DNA of 64,000 bases from Macrothele yani. Taxonomy: Eukaryota; Arthropoda; Arachnida; Araneae; Macrothelidae. The notes under the pieces are model-generated. The model was not told where the DNA came from. It saw only the letters and a program-made list of their open reading frames with translations, and did not search any database. Positions 9,115-19,600 of this stretch are shown one piece after another (the first letter of the stretch is position 1; every line of letters starts with the position of its first letter). The translations under genes and the position numbers were made by a program. The stretch lies in contig CM077013.1 of NCBI GenBank assembly GCA_039090855.1, forward strand, positions 140,203,240 to 140,267,239. Reading direction: 5' to 3'.

Positions 9115-10433
9115 ACAGCTGTATTTGCTGGTAAACTGAAAAATAACATTTCCATGTAACATGGTTAGTACGAGGTTGAACCGCCATGAACTGCGTCACA
9201 CTGTGCAATTCTGGCATGAAGTCTGTCGTACAGATGTTGGATGCAAGTTTGGGGTATTGAGTTCCAAGCATCCTCAACCTGGAGGCGTAAATCAGGGATG
9301 GTCGTGGCTGGCCGTGGAGACCGGATAAGTCCTGGTCCCATAAAATCCCACACGTGCTCAATGGGGGACAAATCCGGTAAACGTGCAGGCCATGGAAGTT
9401 GTCTCACACCCTGAAGTGCATGTTGCGTTGCACGTGCCGTGTGCGGGCGTGCGTTATCTTGCTGGAAAACACCACGATGGACCGACCTTACAAATGGCAC
9501 AACAACGGGCTGAATGATGTTGTTGATGTAGGAGGTCCTGTTTAACGTACCCGGTACAAACACTAGTTGTGTACGGGAGTGATAGCTGATCGCTTTCCAC
9601 ACCAGGAGACCAGGTGTAGGCCCTGTGTGTCGCTGGCGGATGCAAGAAAGGTGGAGACGTTCCCCTGTGCGTCTGCGAACACGCATACGGCCATCGGAGG
9701 CTCCCAAGCAGAATCTGCTTTCATCGCTGAACACGACAGATCGCCATTGCGTTCTCCAGTGCAGACGTTGGCGACACCACGGCAGCCGTTCCTGACGGTG
9801 GGCTGGGATCAGAGGTACACATGCCAGAGGCACACGTGCACGTAGTCCTGCATCCAGTAGACGGTTGCGGATTGTTCGCACAGTCACCTCAGGTTCAACG
9901 GGAGCTCGGATTTGCGTCGCAGTGGATGTTCTGCTTGACAACGCCGCTCTTCTTATGCGTCGATCGGTCCGCTCATCAGTCCGTCTGTGACTCCCGGTTC
10001 CACGTCTTCTCGTGTGGGAATGTTCCTCGGATCATCTACGCCACCATCGTACCACCACCGATACTTCCCGTCCAATTCGCTCTGCAATTCGACGATACGA
10101 CCACCCGGCCTCGCGGAATCCGACTAGACGGTCTCGCTCAAAGTCCGATAACTGCTAAAATCGTACACGTCTTCCATGTCCAGGCATTGCAGCTTCTTCA
10201 GAGTCTTCGCACGTGTCCGTACGCCACCGACGACTAATTACATTCACTTCGCCGTACTCCTTAAATTCCACAGACGATAATTTGTATATTATGCCATGCT
10301 TTGGCGTAAGCGCTCACCGGTTGGTTCCGAAATTAACATCACACCTACGTAAACTTGACCCTATTAACATATGTAAATTTCATGATCGTCCGCCAATTCC
10401 TTCTTGGTGTTATTTTTTCACTTTCCGGCAGTG
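9115..10433 (-). mobile_element. Tc1-like transposon (subfamily of 37992-39417)
   Basis: The right terminus CTTGGTGTTATTTTTTCAC..CCGGCAGTG is followed by TA at 10434-10435. It matches the terminal repeat of the better-preserved relative at 37992-39417. The left terminus is decayed, with CTGAAAAATAACATTT near 9135-9150 aligning to it. Length is about 1.3 kb, usual for Tc1. It holds the transposase at 9165-10187. Confidence 0.8.
9165..10187 (-). pseudogene. Tc1-like transposase with two nonsense codons
   Basis: A single frame of about 340 codons runs from ATG at 10187. It has an amino-terminal helix-turn-helix (LVGFREAGWSYRRIAERIGR), then RTIRNRLLDAG. The DDE domain follows: FSDESRFCLG (first D), QQDNARPHTA (second D) and DLSPIEHVWD (E). 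Only TAG at 10157-10155 and TGA at 10034-10032 interrupt it, and the remaining 258 codons to the end are open. By eye 32 residues separate the second D and the E, not the 34 usual for Tc1. It would bind terminal repeats and catalyse cut-and-paste at TA. It is a recently dead copy. Confidence 0.85.
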
Positions 10434-10435
10434 TA

Positions 10436-11344
10436 TATATATACTCGTATCATAACATATGGCAAACAAATAAAAGTTTCACCGTTTTCTGGCTTTTTGA
10501 TAATGACTGCTTTGTTGTTTACGGATAATCGTTAGATATTTTTCATGAACAAAAGTTTAGGATTTTCTATTTAACAGCAACACGAATTGACCGCCGTTTA
10601 ACGACACAAGCAAAACAGCACCGATTTTCCCACTGCAACGCTCACTTGGAGGGTGAAAGGGAAAATGGACGCAATTCCAAGAAATGTTATCCTCTGTTTT
10701 ACCGCAGGCCACATCCCCTATTCCGCTCTATAATCGTCGCCCAGAAATCCACTTCATGCATGTGCTTGAACCCCACCCATCCTCTTTTTGCCTAGCAGTA
10801 GGGCGATTACTTTCAACTTTACTGAAGCGATGCTTCCAAAGCTTTGGTGTGGGTGACAGCTTTTCTGTCAACATTCGTCCATTAGCACACCAAGATTCTA
10901 CTGCGCTGTCGCAATTTCGTCCTGCATGCCACCATTTTCGTTCCAGGACAGAGCGCAGGAAGCTTCTTCTGCTTCATTAAATGTGCTACTTCATTAAATT
11001 TTGTTACTTTGCTTTCTTAAATTGATCATTTTAGCTCCTCGTTTCCTCTTTAAATCCGGAGATTTCATTAAATTGCGTTCTTAAAAACGATCAAATTAGC
11101 TTTGATTTAACATTATTTAAAACAAAAGTTCCTGTTTTGCTCGTTAAATCCGGGATCTTCCTAAATATACGGGCTCGTTGTAAGCAGGTTCTGCTATATT
11201 TTCAGGAATCAGGTTCATTTAGTTTATTGTTCTCCGTGTAATTTCAGAAAGCAAGAAAATTTCATTGCCCTGAGGCAGAATCTAACCCGCATCTCCCGAT
11301 TTCAGTTCTACTATTCTACCCTAAAAACTCTATCTTATACCGCA
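10436..11344 (-). other. non-coding region with a possible pogo/Tigger terminus
   Basis: No protein motif was recognised. On the minus strand, 11205 down to about 11130 reads AGCAGAACCTGCTTACAACG, AGCCCGTATAT and later TTTAACGAGCAAAACAG. The repeated AACGAG pattern next to a TA is typical of Tigger/pogo inverted repeats. A matching left terminus was not found, so the element call is tentative. Confidence 0.35.
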
Positions 11345-11699
11345 GATCTCGCAAGAACAATCAGGTTTCGTTCCAGGCCGAGGAGCAAGGACCTGGAACG
11401 AAACCTGATTGAGACAGATAATTTAAGACAGATCGTTGACCTGACTGACACAGATACAATTTAAGACCGATGATTGAAAAATTCTTTCCTAGGTTATTCA
11501 AAGGCATTTGATACCGTCAAGTGGGGTCGGCTATGACGAGTTCTTAGAGAGTTGGCCGTACCAGGATTTCTTATCTTTCTAATTAAGTCACTCTACAACG
11601 CTAATAAAGCCTCCGTCGCAATTAATGGCGAAATGTCCGACACATTCAGCGTAAGAAAGGGAGTTCGCCAGGGATGCATTCTCTCACCCATTCTTTATA
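11345..11699 (+). pseudogene. LINE reverse transcriptase fragment, left half
   Basis: The frame reads REQSGFVPGRGA (RT motif 2 region), then after disruption GYSKAFDTVKWGRL (motif A; the catalytic D is in AFDTV), VPGFLIFLIKSLY and VRKGVRQGCILSPILY (motif B). Stop codons and frameshifts occur between segments. It continues at 12919 after a Tc1 insertion, where the codon for N in ILYNIYG is rejoined across the TA. It resembles L2/CR1/RTE-type RT; the exact clade is not assigned. Confidence 0.8.
11358..11411. repeat. perfect 20-bp inverted repeat with 14-nt loop
   Basis: Positions 11358-11377 (CAATCAGGTTTCGTTCCAGG) and 11392-11411 are exact reverse complements around a 14-nt spacer. It lies within RT coding sequence. 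The first arm is normal coding (QSGFVPG) and the second is the intruder. This looks like a templated inverted microduplication and creates a strong hairpin. Confidence 0.95.
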
Positions 11700-12916
11700 C
11701 ACAGCCGAGTCACATTATGGTGACCACCTCCTACTTTTGACGTCAACAGCGCGTAGCCAATGAAAGATGGAACGTCTCGTGAGCTGGCTTCGAGGGTATA
11801 TATGGGGTGCTGTAGGCTACCTGAAACTATACCATTCGTTGCTGTCATGGATAAAAGAACAAATTTATCAGATTTGCAAAAAGGGATGATTATCGGCTTT
11901 AGGGCCAAGGGTGGCATTATTTCTGAAACAACGCAGTTTGTGAACTGTTCGCGTCCCGCTGTGGTTAAAGTGTATCGTGGTTGGAGAAATGGCACCATTG
12001 CGAATAAGCGAAGTGGAAACTGCTGAGCACCACGTGCCATTCATGTGAGAGGTGAACGTTGGCGTCGAGGGTGCGTGAGAGCCGATCGACACGCTACAGT
12101 AGAGCAACCCACTTGCCGAATGAACCAGGTGGCTTGCGGAAGTGTGTCTTAAACGACAGTTCAGTAAACTCTGCTGTGTACGGGGCTCCGATGCACACAG
12201 TTATTCACTGCATATATGCTAACGAAGGTGCTTCGGCAGAATAAGCTTGCATTTGCACGGCAGTATCGGAATTGGACATCCGCTGATTGGCAAAGGACTG
12301 CCTTCTCCGATGAGTCACGTTTTCTGCTTCATAAAACGGATGGTTGTTGGCGTATAAGGCGAGAAACTTCGGAAAACAAACACTCTTCAACCATTGCTGG
12401 AAGAACAGAAGATGGTGGGGGCAGTGTTATGGTCTGGGGAATGTTTTCGTGGTATTCTCTGCGTCCACTCATACCTGTGGAAGTCACTATGGATCAAATT
12501 TGTAATGAATCTATCCTTGCAGACAACGCTCAGCCATACATGCTGATTTTTTTCCCTGGGGCGGATGGGATCTTCCAGCTCGACAATGAGACGTGTCACA
12601 CAGCTAGAAATGTCCGAGAGTGGTTGAAAGAGCACGATGAAGACTTCAAAGTACTTCTCTGGCCACCTAATTCCCCAGACTTCAACCCAATTAAGCATCT
12701 GTGGGACAACCTCGATCGTGTTAGCTCTATGGATCCTCCACCACGCACCCTCCCAGAAACTGTCAGATGCACTGCACTCAGCATGGCTCCATATACCTGT
12801 GAATACCTTTCAGCACCTTATTGAGTAACTCCCAGCCCGTCTAGCTGTTGTTCGCGCTGCACACGGCGGTTACTCTGGATATTAGCTGGTGGTCACAATA
12901 ATGTGACTCGACCGTG
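11700..12916 (+). mobile_element. Tc1-like transposon in a LINE RT, TA duplication
   Basis: This is a 1217-bp element. Its terminal inverted repeat begins CACAGCCGAGTCACATTAT, continues GGTGACCACC, and is mirrored at the right end (GGTGGTCACAATAATGTGAC..CGTG). TA flanks it at 11698-11699 and 12917-12918. Removing it rejoins the RT frame. The element at 41845-42502 carries the same terminus. Confidence 0.95.
11850..12824 (+). pseudogene. Tc1-like transposase, catalytic Glu replaced by Lys
   Basis: The start is at about 11848 (MDKRTNLSDLQKGMIIG). It has a helix-turn-helix and WRNGTIANKRSG (AT-hook-like linker). Then a stop, frameshifts and the DDE domain: FSDESRFLLH (first D), VMVWGMFSW, FQLDNETCHTA (second D) and PPNSPDFNPIKHLWD. 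The consensus is NPIEHLWD, so the catalytic glutamate is a lysine here. This substitution alone would abolish transposition. The C-terminal 202 codons are one open frame. Confidence 0.85.
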
Positions 12917-12918
12917 TA

Positions 12919-13098
12919 ATATTTATGGAGAATGGATAATTAGGAAAGCTACAAAAAATTGGTATGGTGGGCTGTCAATAAACTTTAGGAAAATATAAAA
13001 TCTACGCCATGCGGATGACACTACTGTAATAGCTGGTTCAGAGGAGGAGATGGTGCAATTTCTCAAACGCATCGAAGATTATAGTGCCGAAGCTGGTC
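12919..13098 (+). pseudogene. LINE reverse transcriptase fragment, right half
   Basis: It continues the RT from 11699: NIYGEWIIRKA, then after a frameshift RHADDTTVIAGSEEEM (motif C, here HADD instead of the usual YADD/FADD), then LKRIEDYSAEAG. It ends abruptly at 13098, where the I-like LINE 5' region starts. The catalytic aspartates are still visible. Confidence 0.8.
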
Positions 13099-13889
13099 CC
13101 CGCACGGGGATAACTGGTTTTCCAGTTATTTGGGGAGCGGCGCCTCCACGGCCCGAACTAACCTTGTGACGGTTTCTATTGCCTATGCGGCTTTGACGAT
13201 TACATCACCGAAGGGACAGCTGTTCATATAGCTGATGGGGGATGGCGTCCCCACGGCCCGAGCCGATTTTCTCTTATAATTTTGCTTTTTCGTCTTTCGT
13301 TCATATTTTGACGTGTACCCGCCTCAGTTGTAGGCTGCTGAGGTTGTGATGAGGCGCCAGCTCCGGGTTTTGTTCCTCGTTCCCTTCCCTGTCTTTTTTC
13401 TTTTCTGTTGTATTTTCTGTTTTTCCGGAGCTGGTTAGCTTAGACCTACCTGAACGTTTGCCGGGTGCGGTGACCCGTACAGGAGGAAAAGAGGATGCTG
13501 GAGGCTACGGTGTCTGGGGGCCGGGTTGTAGTTGTCTCCAGATGCCAACACTCCTCTTTGCCCTCTGCTTCACCCTAAACGGGAGGCTGGGAGCTAACCC
13601 ACTCCTAGTCAGGAAGTCTGTAATCGAGGGCGTCCAGACTTCTAGCGGCTTGTCGTTCTGTTCGGCGGGGTGAGTTTGGGGGTAGGGTGGGCATGCCAAA
13701 GGGGTGTTCTCCTGGCACGGGAAAGTCTGGGTACATGCCGAGCGTGTGTCTGCCCTACTAACTTGCTATATCCGCTGACTATCCCTAGAGCCGTGTCCTG
13801 CGTCCTCTTGGGCTTGCGGACCTCCGGCTCTCCCTCGTTGGGCTCGGTAGTGGGTGGGGAGATCGGCGGACGAATCTTTTCACTTCTTC
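13099..13889 (+). other. 5' untranslated region of an I-like LINE
   Basis: A GC-rich segment (CCCCGCACGGGGATAACTGG ... TGGGGAGATCGGCGG) lies directly upstream of the gag-like frame and contrasts with the A/T-rich surroundings. It contains two similar segments, GGGAGCGGCGCCTCCACGGC (13134-13153) and GGGGATGGCGTCCCCACGGC (13238-13257), each with CCCGA just after. I infer an internal promoter/UTR; no coding motif was seen. Confidence 0.6.
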
Positions 13890-15102
13890 ATGGAAACCCA
13901 AAGTGTTTCCCATGCTAACAATTTAAAGCGCCCTGTGGAGGAAAGTACACCTTCCTCCACAAAGAAACTTGTCACATCAAATTGCAATGCTCTGTTTCTT
14001 TTGATCAAATCTGGTGATTCTTCACAGTCACTCAGTAACAAGAGTCCTTTCTGGATCAACAAGGCTCTGCAAGCCGTTGCTGGCTCTCCAAAGAGTGTCA
14101 AGAAGCTCCCTTCCGGGGATCTTCTCGTGGAAACTTCTACTCCACGCCACAGTGCCACCTTGCTGGAAACGACCGTTTTGCTTGGCGTTCCTGTTCAGGT
14201 TTCTCTCAATGGTTACCTCAATTCCTCTCGCAGTGTAGTCAACTCCCGCGACCTGCTTGAATGCAGCGATGAGGAATTGCTGAAGGAACTTGGTGAACAG
14301 CATGTCATTGGGGTTCGACGGATTCTTTTTAGGCGGGTTGGGAAATCTATTCCCTCCCGTAACATCATCCTAGCAGTTGACTCCCCAACCCTGCCTACTT
14401 CCATCAAGGCAGGTTATTTACGGCTTGATGTTCGGCCGTATATCCCGAACCCCTTGCGTTGTTTCAGGTGCCAGCATTACGGTCACTCCCAGCAGTCTTG
14501 CCGTAATGTTGCAAAGTGTGGTCGCTGTGGTTCCACAGAACACTCTTTGGCGGAATGCTCTGCAGAGTCTGATCATTGTGTCACACTGCGAAGGGACTCA
14601 TCCTGCATCTTCTAAGCAGTGTCCAAAGTGGATAGAGGAGCAGGCAATCCAACGCCTGAAGACAACTGAGCATCTCTCGTATCCCGAAGCTAGACGGCGG
14701 ATCGCCCCTTTACAACCAGGCCGGCGGTCATATGCTTCAGTTGTGGTGCAGAAGGCTTCAGTGGCGGTCCAGACTGAGGTGACCATCCCAGCGCGATGTC
14801 CTTATGATTTTGAGGACATCGTTGCTGCTGGATTGGAGGCACTGAAGTCTCGCCGCATTGCCTCCAAGGCGACATCAACATCGTCGCCTAAACCTTCCTC
14901 TTTGCCGAAAACATCTTCTGCTGCCAGCACAGGGACCCAGGGCACTGCAAAGAAGAAGCCGGAGAAGTTGAAACCAGGATCATCCTTCCCGAAACAGAGC
15001 AGGCAAAAACCACCTCTAAACACAGGGGGTAAACACAGCCCTGTGTTACCTCCAGACACTGCTGATGGATTGGAGGTGACCGACGACATGGAGACTTTCT
15101 AG
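13890..15102 (+). pseudogene. I/Jockey-type LINE ORF1 (zinc-knuckle gag-like), one frameshift
   Basis: ATG at 13890 is chosen because it follows the UTR and opens the conserved frame. About 230 codons precede the zinc knuckles CFRCQHYGHSQQSC and CGRCGSTEHSLAEC (both CX2CX4HX4C, around 14460-14560). Near 14582 one extra base shifts the frame. The +2 frame continues as CEGTHPASSKQC (third knuckle), WIEEQAIQRLKT and a basic Pro/Ser-rich tail ending at 15102. Such proteins bind LINE RNA and assemble the RNP in the cytoplasm. Apart from the single shift it is intact. Confidence 0.88.
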
Positions 15103-15137
15103 TCGTCTGCCTTCATTCTTTCATTTCATTTTTCATT

Positions 15138-15587
15138 ATGGCCAAACTCATTCAGTGGAATTGCCGAGGTCTGCGATCACGCATTGATGATTTGAAAGGC
15201 TTACTGTCTTCGCACACACCTGTGTGCGTTTGCCTCCAGGAGACAAAGCTTCGCATGACGGACACTCCTTCGCTGCGGAGACATTCTCTTTTCCGCAATG
15301 ATCACCAGGAAGGTGTTATCGCCTGCGGAGGAGTGGCCGTCGTGGTTCCTCATGGTATTCCTGTCACTGCAGTTGCCCTTCGGACGACTTTGCAGGCAGT
15401 GGTAGTGAGACTATCTGTGAACTCACTGTTCACAGTGTGTTCCATCTACATACCGCCAGATGAAGCTGTAAGCCTTTCGGATCTGGAAGATTTAATTGAC
15501 CAGCTGCCGCCTCCTTTCTTCATCTTAGGAGATTGGGGCGACAATATGAGATTCACACCTCGTAGTTTATGTTACTCTGTACCCTAG
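15138..15587 (+). pseudogene. I-like LINE ORF2 start: AP-type endonuclease, 3'-truncated
   Basis: ATG at 15138 lies 36 bases after ORF1. Motifs: IQWNCRGLRSR (Asn-containing first motif), VCLQETKL (catalytic Glu), CGGVAVVVPHG, VCSIYIPPDE and FFILGDW (start of the GDFN motif). The similarity stops there at about 15530. The rest of the endonuclease, the RT and the RNase H are absent. Because LINEs truncate at the 5' end, loss of the 3' part implies later deletion or rearrangement. Confidence 0.88.
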
Positions 15588-15589
15588 TT

Positions 15590-15840
15590 AACTGCATGGA
15601 ATACTGTATAAGACTAATTAAGTCTGTAAAGAGAAAATACTGAAGGGTGTAACTTTCTTTTTTAGTTACAATTTAATTTTTTTTACATCCTCAAAGAATG
15701 AATTTACGCCCCTGGGATGACCATCTTGGGAGGGCAACTCCCCCCCCCCCGATAGCTATTGTCCGACAGGCACCCGCTATTGATAGTGAATCTGGTCTTA
15801 CGAAAGCAACTCGTCACAGACCAAAGTATAAATATGCTCG
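15590..15840. other. non-coding stretch
   Basis: It is A/T rich to 15700, then has a C homopolymer at about 15740-15750. No motif was recognised. Confidence 0.35.
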
Positions 15841-16150
15841 TAGCGTTACGGTGAAGCAATTACACGACTGTGAATGCAAGACTCCTCGATCAGCAGTTGA
15901 CTTTCATCGCGGATTGATAATAGGGTGCCATATAAGTAACCGCTCCGAGACATTTCAGCGGTTTGGGATGTAATATGCAAAACATAGTGAACTGGATCTG
16001 AATATCCAAAACATCAGCCGGTAAAGCTTTGAAGCTAACAGAGAGCGTGAGAGGATGGCTCTGTAAAGAACTATCCACTGAAACTCAAATCAATGTTGTC
16101 TCAAATTACGCAAACCCTATGTGAAATTATTGGACTCCTCTTAGCTGTTG
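15840..16150 (+). pseudogene. decayed Tc1-like helix-turn-helix fragment
   Basis: The frame KTPRSAVDFHRGLIIGCHIS looks like the first helix-turn-helix of a Tc1 transposase. A later KLTERERM-like string (about 16025-16070) fits the second one. Several frameshifts are needed. The DDE domain is not present before the SINE cluster begins. Confidence 0.4.
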
Positions 16151-16185
16151 TTCAGGTGTTCAATGACCACCTGGACGCAACTCGA

Positions 16186-16582
16186 CGCGCTTCAGGACCC
16201 TTAGTTCCAAGGAAGGGAGAGAGCCAGTGTCATAAAACAAACACAACATCCATGCCTCGCTCGGGATTTAAACCCATCTCAGACGAAGGTTTAATGAGCA
16301 CCCCGAGCGATTCGACGGGATGTAAGCAATCGACTGTCCCTGATTTAGAGCCACTGGTTCCAGGGGAAGGCAGAGAGCCAGTGCCGAATTACAAACACAT
16401 CATCCATGCCTCACTGGGATTCGAACCCGTACCCATCTCAGACAAATGATCAAAAGCCAGAGCTTAGATTGTTGTTCGGAGGTTTAATGACAACCCTGAG
16501 CAACTCGACGGGATGTAAGCAATCGTCCATCCCTAATTTAGGGTCACTGGTTCTAAATTAAGGGTGGGCGACTGCTTACATC
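16186..16582 (-). repeat. three old, overlapping tRNA-derived SINE pieces
   Basis: Pieces at 16186-16290, 16288-16475 and 16476-16582 each match the SINE body (GGTTCCAGGGGAAGGCAGAG, AACACAACATCCATGCC, GTCACTGGTTCTAAATTA). They carry many substitutions, and two diverged B boxes (GGATTCGAACCCG, GGGATTTAAACCC). The last piece folds back on itself: TAAGCAATCGTCCATCCC at 16516 is met by GGGTGGGCGACTGCTTA at 16563-16579. This is the most diverged SINE material in the window. Confidence 0.75.
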
Positions 16583-16668
16583 TAATTTTGGGCTACTGAA
16601 AATTTTAAAGAGTACTAAAATATGTACGCAGATCAAGTACCTACTTGGAATTTTTTATAACATAGATA

Positions 16669-17840
16669 CACTGAAGAGCAATTGAATTAGAGATACCTGT
16701 CTAGTAACGTGCAGCACCACCTTTTGCCTGATGACGGCGACATTCGTCTCGGCATGGATTCGACAAGACACCGGAAGCGTTGGGAAGCCATACGGATCCA
16801 CGACCCTTGAACAAGCTCCCACAGTTCACAAAGATTTGATGGAGGGGGGTCAGAGCCTCGAACATCTCTCTCGATGGCATCCCAGATGTGTTCGATGGGA
16901 TTGAGGTCAGGTGACCTAGCTGGCCAAGGAAGCGAGGTCACGACGGTGAAGTGTTCATCCAACCATTCGGGAGCGATGGCACGGTGCATTGTCTTGTTGC
17001 AGGATGAGGTTCCCACTGGGATGTTGAAGACGCACAAACAAGAGCAAATGGTTGTCCAGGATATCCCGGTAACGTTGACCTGTGAGGGACGATGTCACAT
17101 GTACCAGGGGTCCCATTTCAGTCTACGTAAACAGTCCCCAGACGAGAATGCCACCCCACTAGCTTGAAGAGTACCCTGCTGGCAAGAAGGATCCATCGCT
17201 TCATGTGGTTTGCGCCGTACTCGTATCCTGCCATCCGCATGTACCAACGTGAATATCGACTCATCAGTCCAGGCAACATTTTTCCACATGTCTAGGGTTC
17301 AGTGGCGATTTCCTGCGCCCATGCTAATCTTTGCACCCTGTGATGTGCGGTCAGCAGCGGTACCCTCCTGGGACGATTGCTTCTGTACCACATAGCGAGA
17401 TGTTCTGGATGGTGTGGCTGCTTACACCTTTTTGTGCACCAGCCTTAAATTGCAGAGTGATTCCTTGCACTGTGGCCCGTCTATCCGCTGTTACAATGCG
17501 AGCTAGCCGACGATGACCCCGCCCATCCACGGCAGTTGGCCCTTGCAGGGATGGTTTTACCGGATTCGATGTACTCACTGTGCACCCGTGTAAATTCCAG
17601 TAACTGCGCGCCTTCCGAGAGGGAGTGACCCATTCGTCGGGCCCCGAAAATTTTCCCACGATCGAAAGCGCTTAGATCCTTCGTCTTACCCATACTGCGT
17701 GCAACTCTTACCGATTCCCGTCGCATCAATCTTTATGTTGTCGGATCGTTGCATACGTTATGTCGTTTCCGTTTACAGGGGCGCCCGCAGCGCCACATTT
17801 ACATAACACCAGCTGTCTCTAGTTCAATTGCTCTTCAGTG
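16669..17840 (-). mobile_element. Tc1-like transposon, 1172 bp
   Basis: Terminal inverted repeats CACTGAAGAGCAATTGAA(T/C)T with AGAGA following are flanked by TA at 16667-16668 and 17841-17842. The minus-strand transposase has MGKTKDLSAFDRGKI (17693) in the helix-turn-helix, WTDESIFTL (first D), a frameshift through the second-D region (QQDNAPCH-like), and SPDLNPIEHIWD (E). It is non-functional because of frameshifts, but all catalytic positions are recognisable. Confidence 0.92.
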
Positions 17841-17842
17841 TA

Positions 17843-18466
17843 TGTTAACTGTATCGTTTCTTTTTCCAAAAGTTAAGTTTTGGGGTTCAAAACCTCTCCG
17901 AAATAATCGATATTCATGATAAGCATATGCATTTTTAATCTTCTTTTTCACACGGCCAGTAAGCCTTATTACATTTGGTCATGTGGCCTACAATTTTGCA
18001 AAGGTTGAAGGCCACCTGCTCTAGGGGAACAAAGCTGCTCTATTGAAATGAATTAAATCAGTAGTAAAGGGAATGTACTACGCCGAGACGAACCATTTCT
18101 CATAAGAATTCTTCCCACAGGTGAGTTTTCAGACCTGACTACATGCATCTGTTACAAATGTTAACGATTTTCCACTTTTGTTTAAACTATGTAGCCTTGA
18201 TTCCCAAATACACTATTGTTTCCATGAATTAAGGAAAAAAAACCCCATAAAAATCACGATCATTTGTGAAAGAAGAGTTGGGAATGCATGAAACATGGGC
18301 ATATGATGTGAAATGTAATGTGGAACCAGAGTATCATATGCAAATGAGTGGCGATTGAATCGGTTTATACAGATAAACTGCAGTATAAAAGTGGCTGCTG
18401 AAGAGGTGGGTGTTACATCGTTTGCAAAGTGTATAAAAAGGATTTCGATACAGCAGATTTGTTGTA
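17843..18466. other. non-coding region
   Basis: No recognised gene or repeat. The right part (18330-18460) may be the 5' leader of the following Tc1-like element, but I could not define a terminal repeat. Confidence 0.35.
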
Positions 18467-19330
18467 ATGGCTGCGAGGCATCATTTAACAGATGATCTGA
18501 GGTTGAGAGCAAGTAGAAGTCTAGCGGCAGGTCAAAGTCTAGTGAAAGTTGCAAGAAGGCTACGTGCGAGTCCTTCTGTGGTCCACAGACTATGGAACAA
18601 ATTTGTTGTAATGGCTACAAGACATCATTTAACACATGAACTAAGGTGGAGAGCAATCGGAAGACTAGAGGCAGGCCAAAGTCAGGTGGAAGTTGCAAGA
18701 TGGCTGTATATGTCTTCCTGTGGTCCACAGGCTGTGGAACAGATTTGTTATAATGCCTGTGAGACATGATTCGACAGATGAACTAAGGTGGAGAGCGATC
18801 GGAAAACTAGAGGAAGGCCAAAATCAAGTGGAAGTTGCAAGGTGGATGCATTCGAGTCTTTCTGTGGTCCAGACTGGGCAACCAATTTCAAGAGATGCAA
18901 TCAGCTGCCTGAGGGTACAGTGAAGGAAGGCCTAGGGCTACAACATCTGTGGATGACTCATGTTTTCAATTAACTATGTGGAAGAACGGGATGGCTACAC
19001 CGACCCAACAGCAATCTGCCTTGGCTGCTTCCACTGTGCTCAGAAGGCTTCACGAAGGAACTCTTTATTCTAGGCTACTAGCACTCTGCCTGTTCCCCTC
19101 TCACAGAGGGGAACGTTTGAATTGAGCTGAAAACCAATGGAGGTCTGTACTCTTCACAGATGAGTCTACATTTGCTTTTCAGACTGATTCCAGGCAAGAT
19201 TTGGATTGAACAAAGGGCATGCTATCCTCACTCTATGACTAATGAAAGAAACAATTATGGTGGTGGTAGCATTCTAGTTAAGAGTGACATCTTAGGTGGA
19301 CACACATTCTAGTTCAGAGTGGCATCTTCT
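18467..19330 (+). pseudogene. Tc1-like transposase with triplicated helix-turn-helix
   Basis: Three tandem copies of one domain start at 18467, 18611 and 18753. Each reads approximately M..RH..T.ELRWRAIGRL, E.GQSQVEVARWL, then SVV.RLWN.F. The first step is exactly 144 bp (48 codons, in frame) and the second is 142 bp (frame lost). Downstream, in shifting frames, come GRPRATTSVDDS, RRLHEGTLYSRLLALCLFPS and FTDESTFAFQTDSR (first catalytic D). One domain copy is the norm. The carboxyl end probably continues at 22455. Confidence 0.8.
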
Positions 19331-19600
19331 TATGTCAGGGTGAGAAATAAGCAGGAGCAAGACACAAAATGTGACTGTACTTTTTCATTCTGCGACAAGT
19401 ATTTTAAGCAGAGGCGCAAATTCATAACTGAGCACATTTAGAAGGAATTGAAAGTCTGGATTACTTCAGTTTCCAGGTAAGCATCTTCTAAATGTTCAGT
19501 CTTACAGTTGCAGAATTTAATGCTTGCTTACAATTTCAAATAATTCCAGATATTTTAGTGGGTATTAGTGAAACATTCATTAACTTTCCTAAGTCCTTCA
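19331..19600. other. non-coding or unassigned stretch
   Basis: A short frame contains CDCTFSFCDKYFKQRRKF, which looks like a Cys-containing finger, but it is too short and isolated to assign. No other signal. Confidence 0.3.

Noticed and set aside
10684..10980. A 98-codon plus-strand frame in the possible Tigger terminus region
   Set aside because: No motif or family resemblance was seen in either strand, so a gene cannot be supported.
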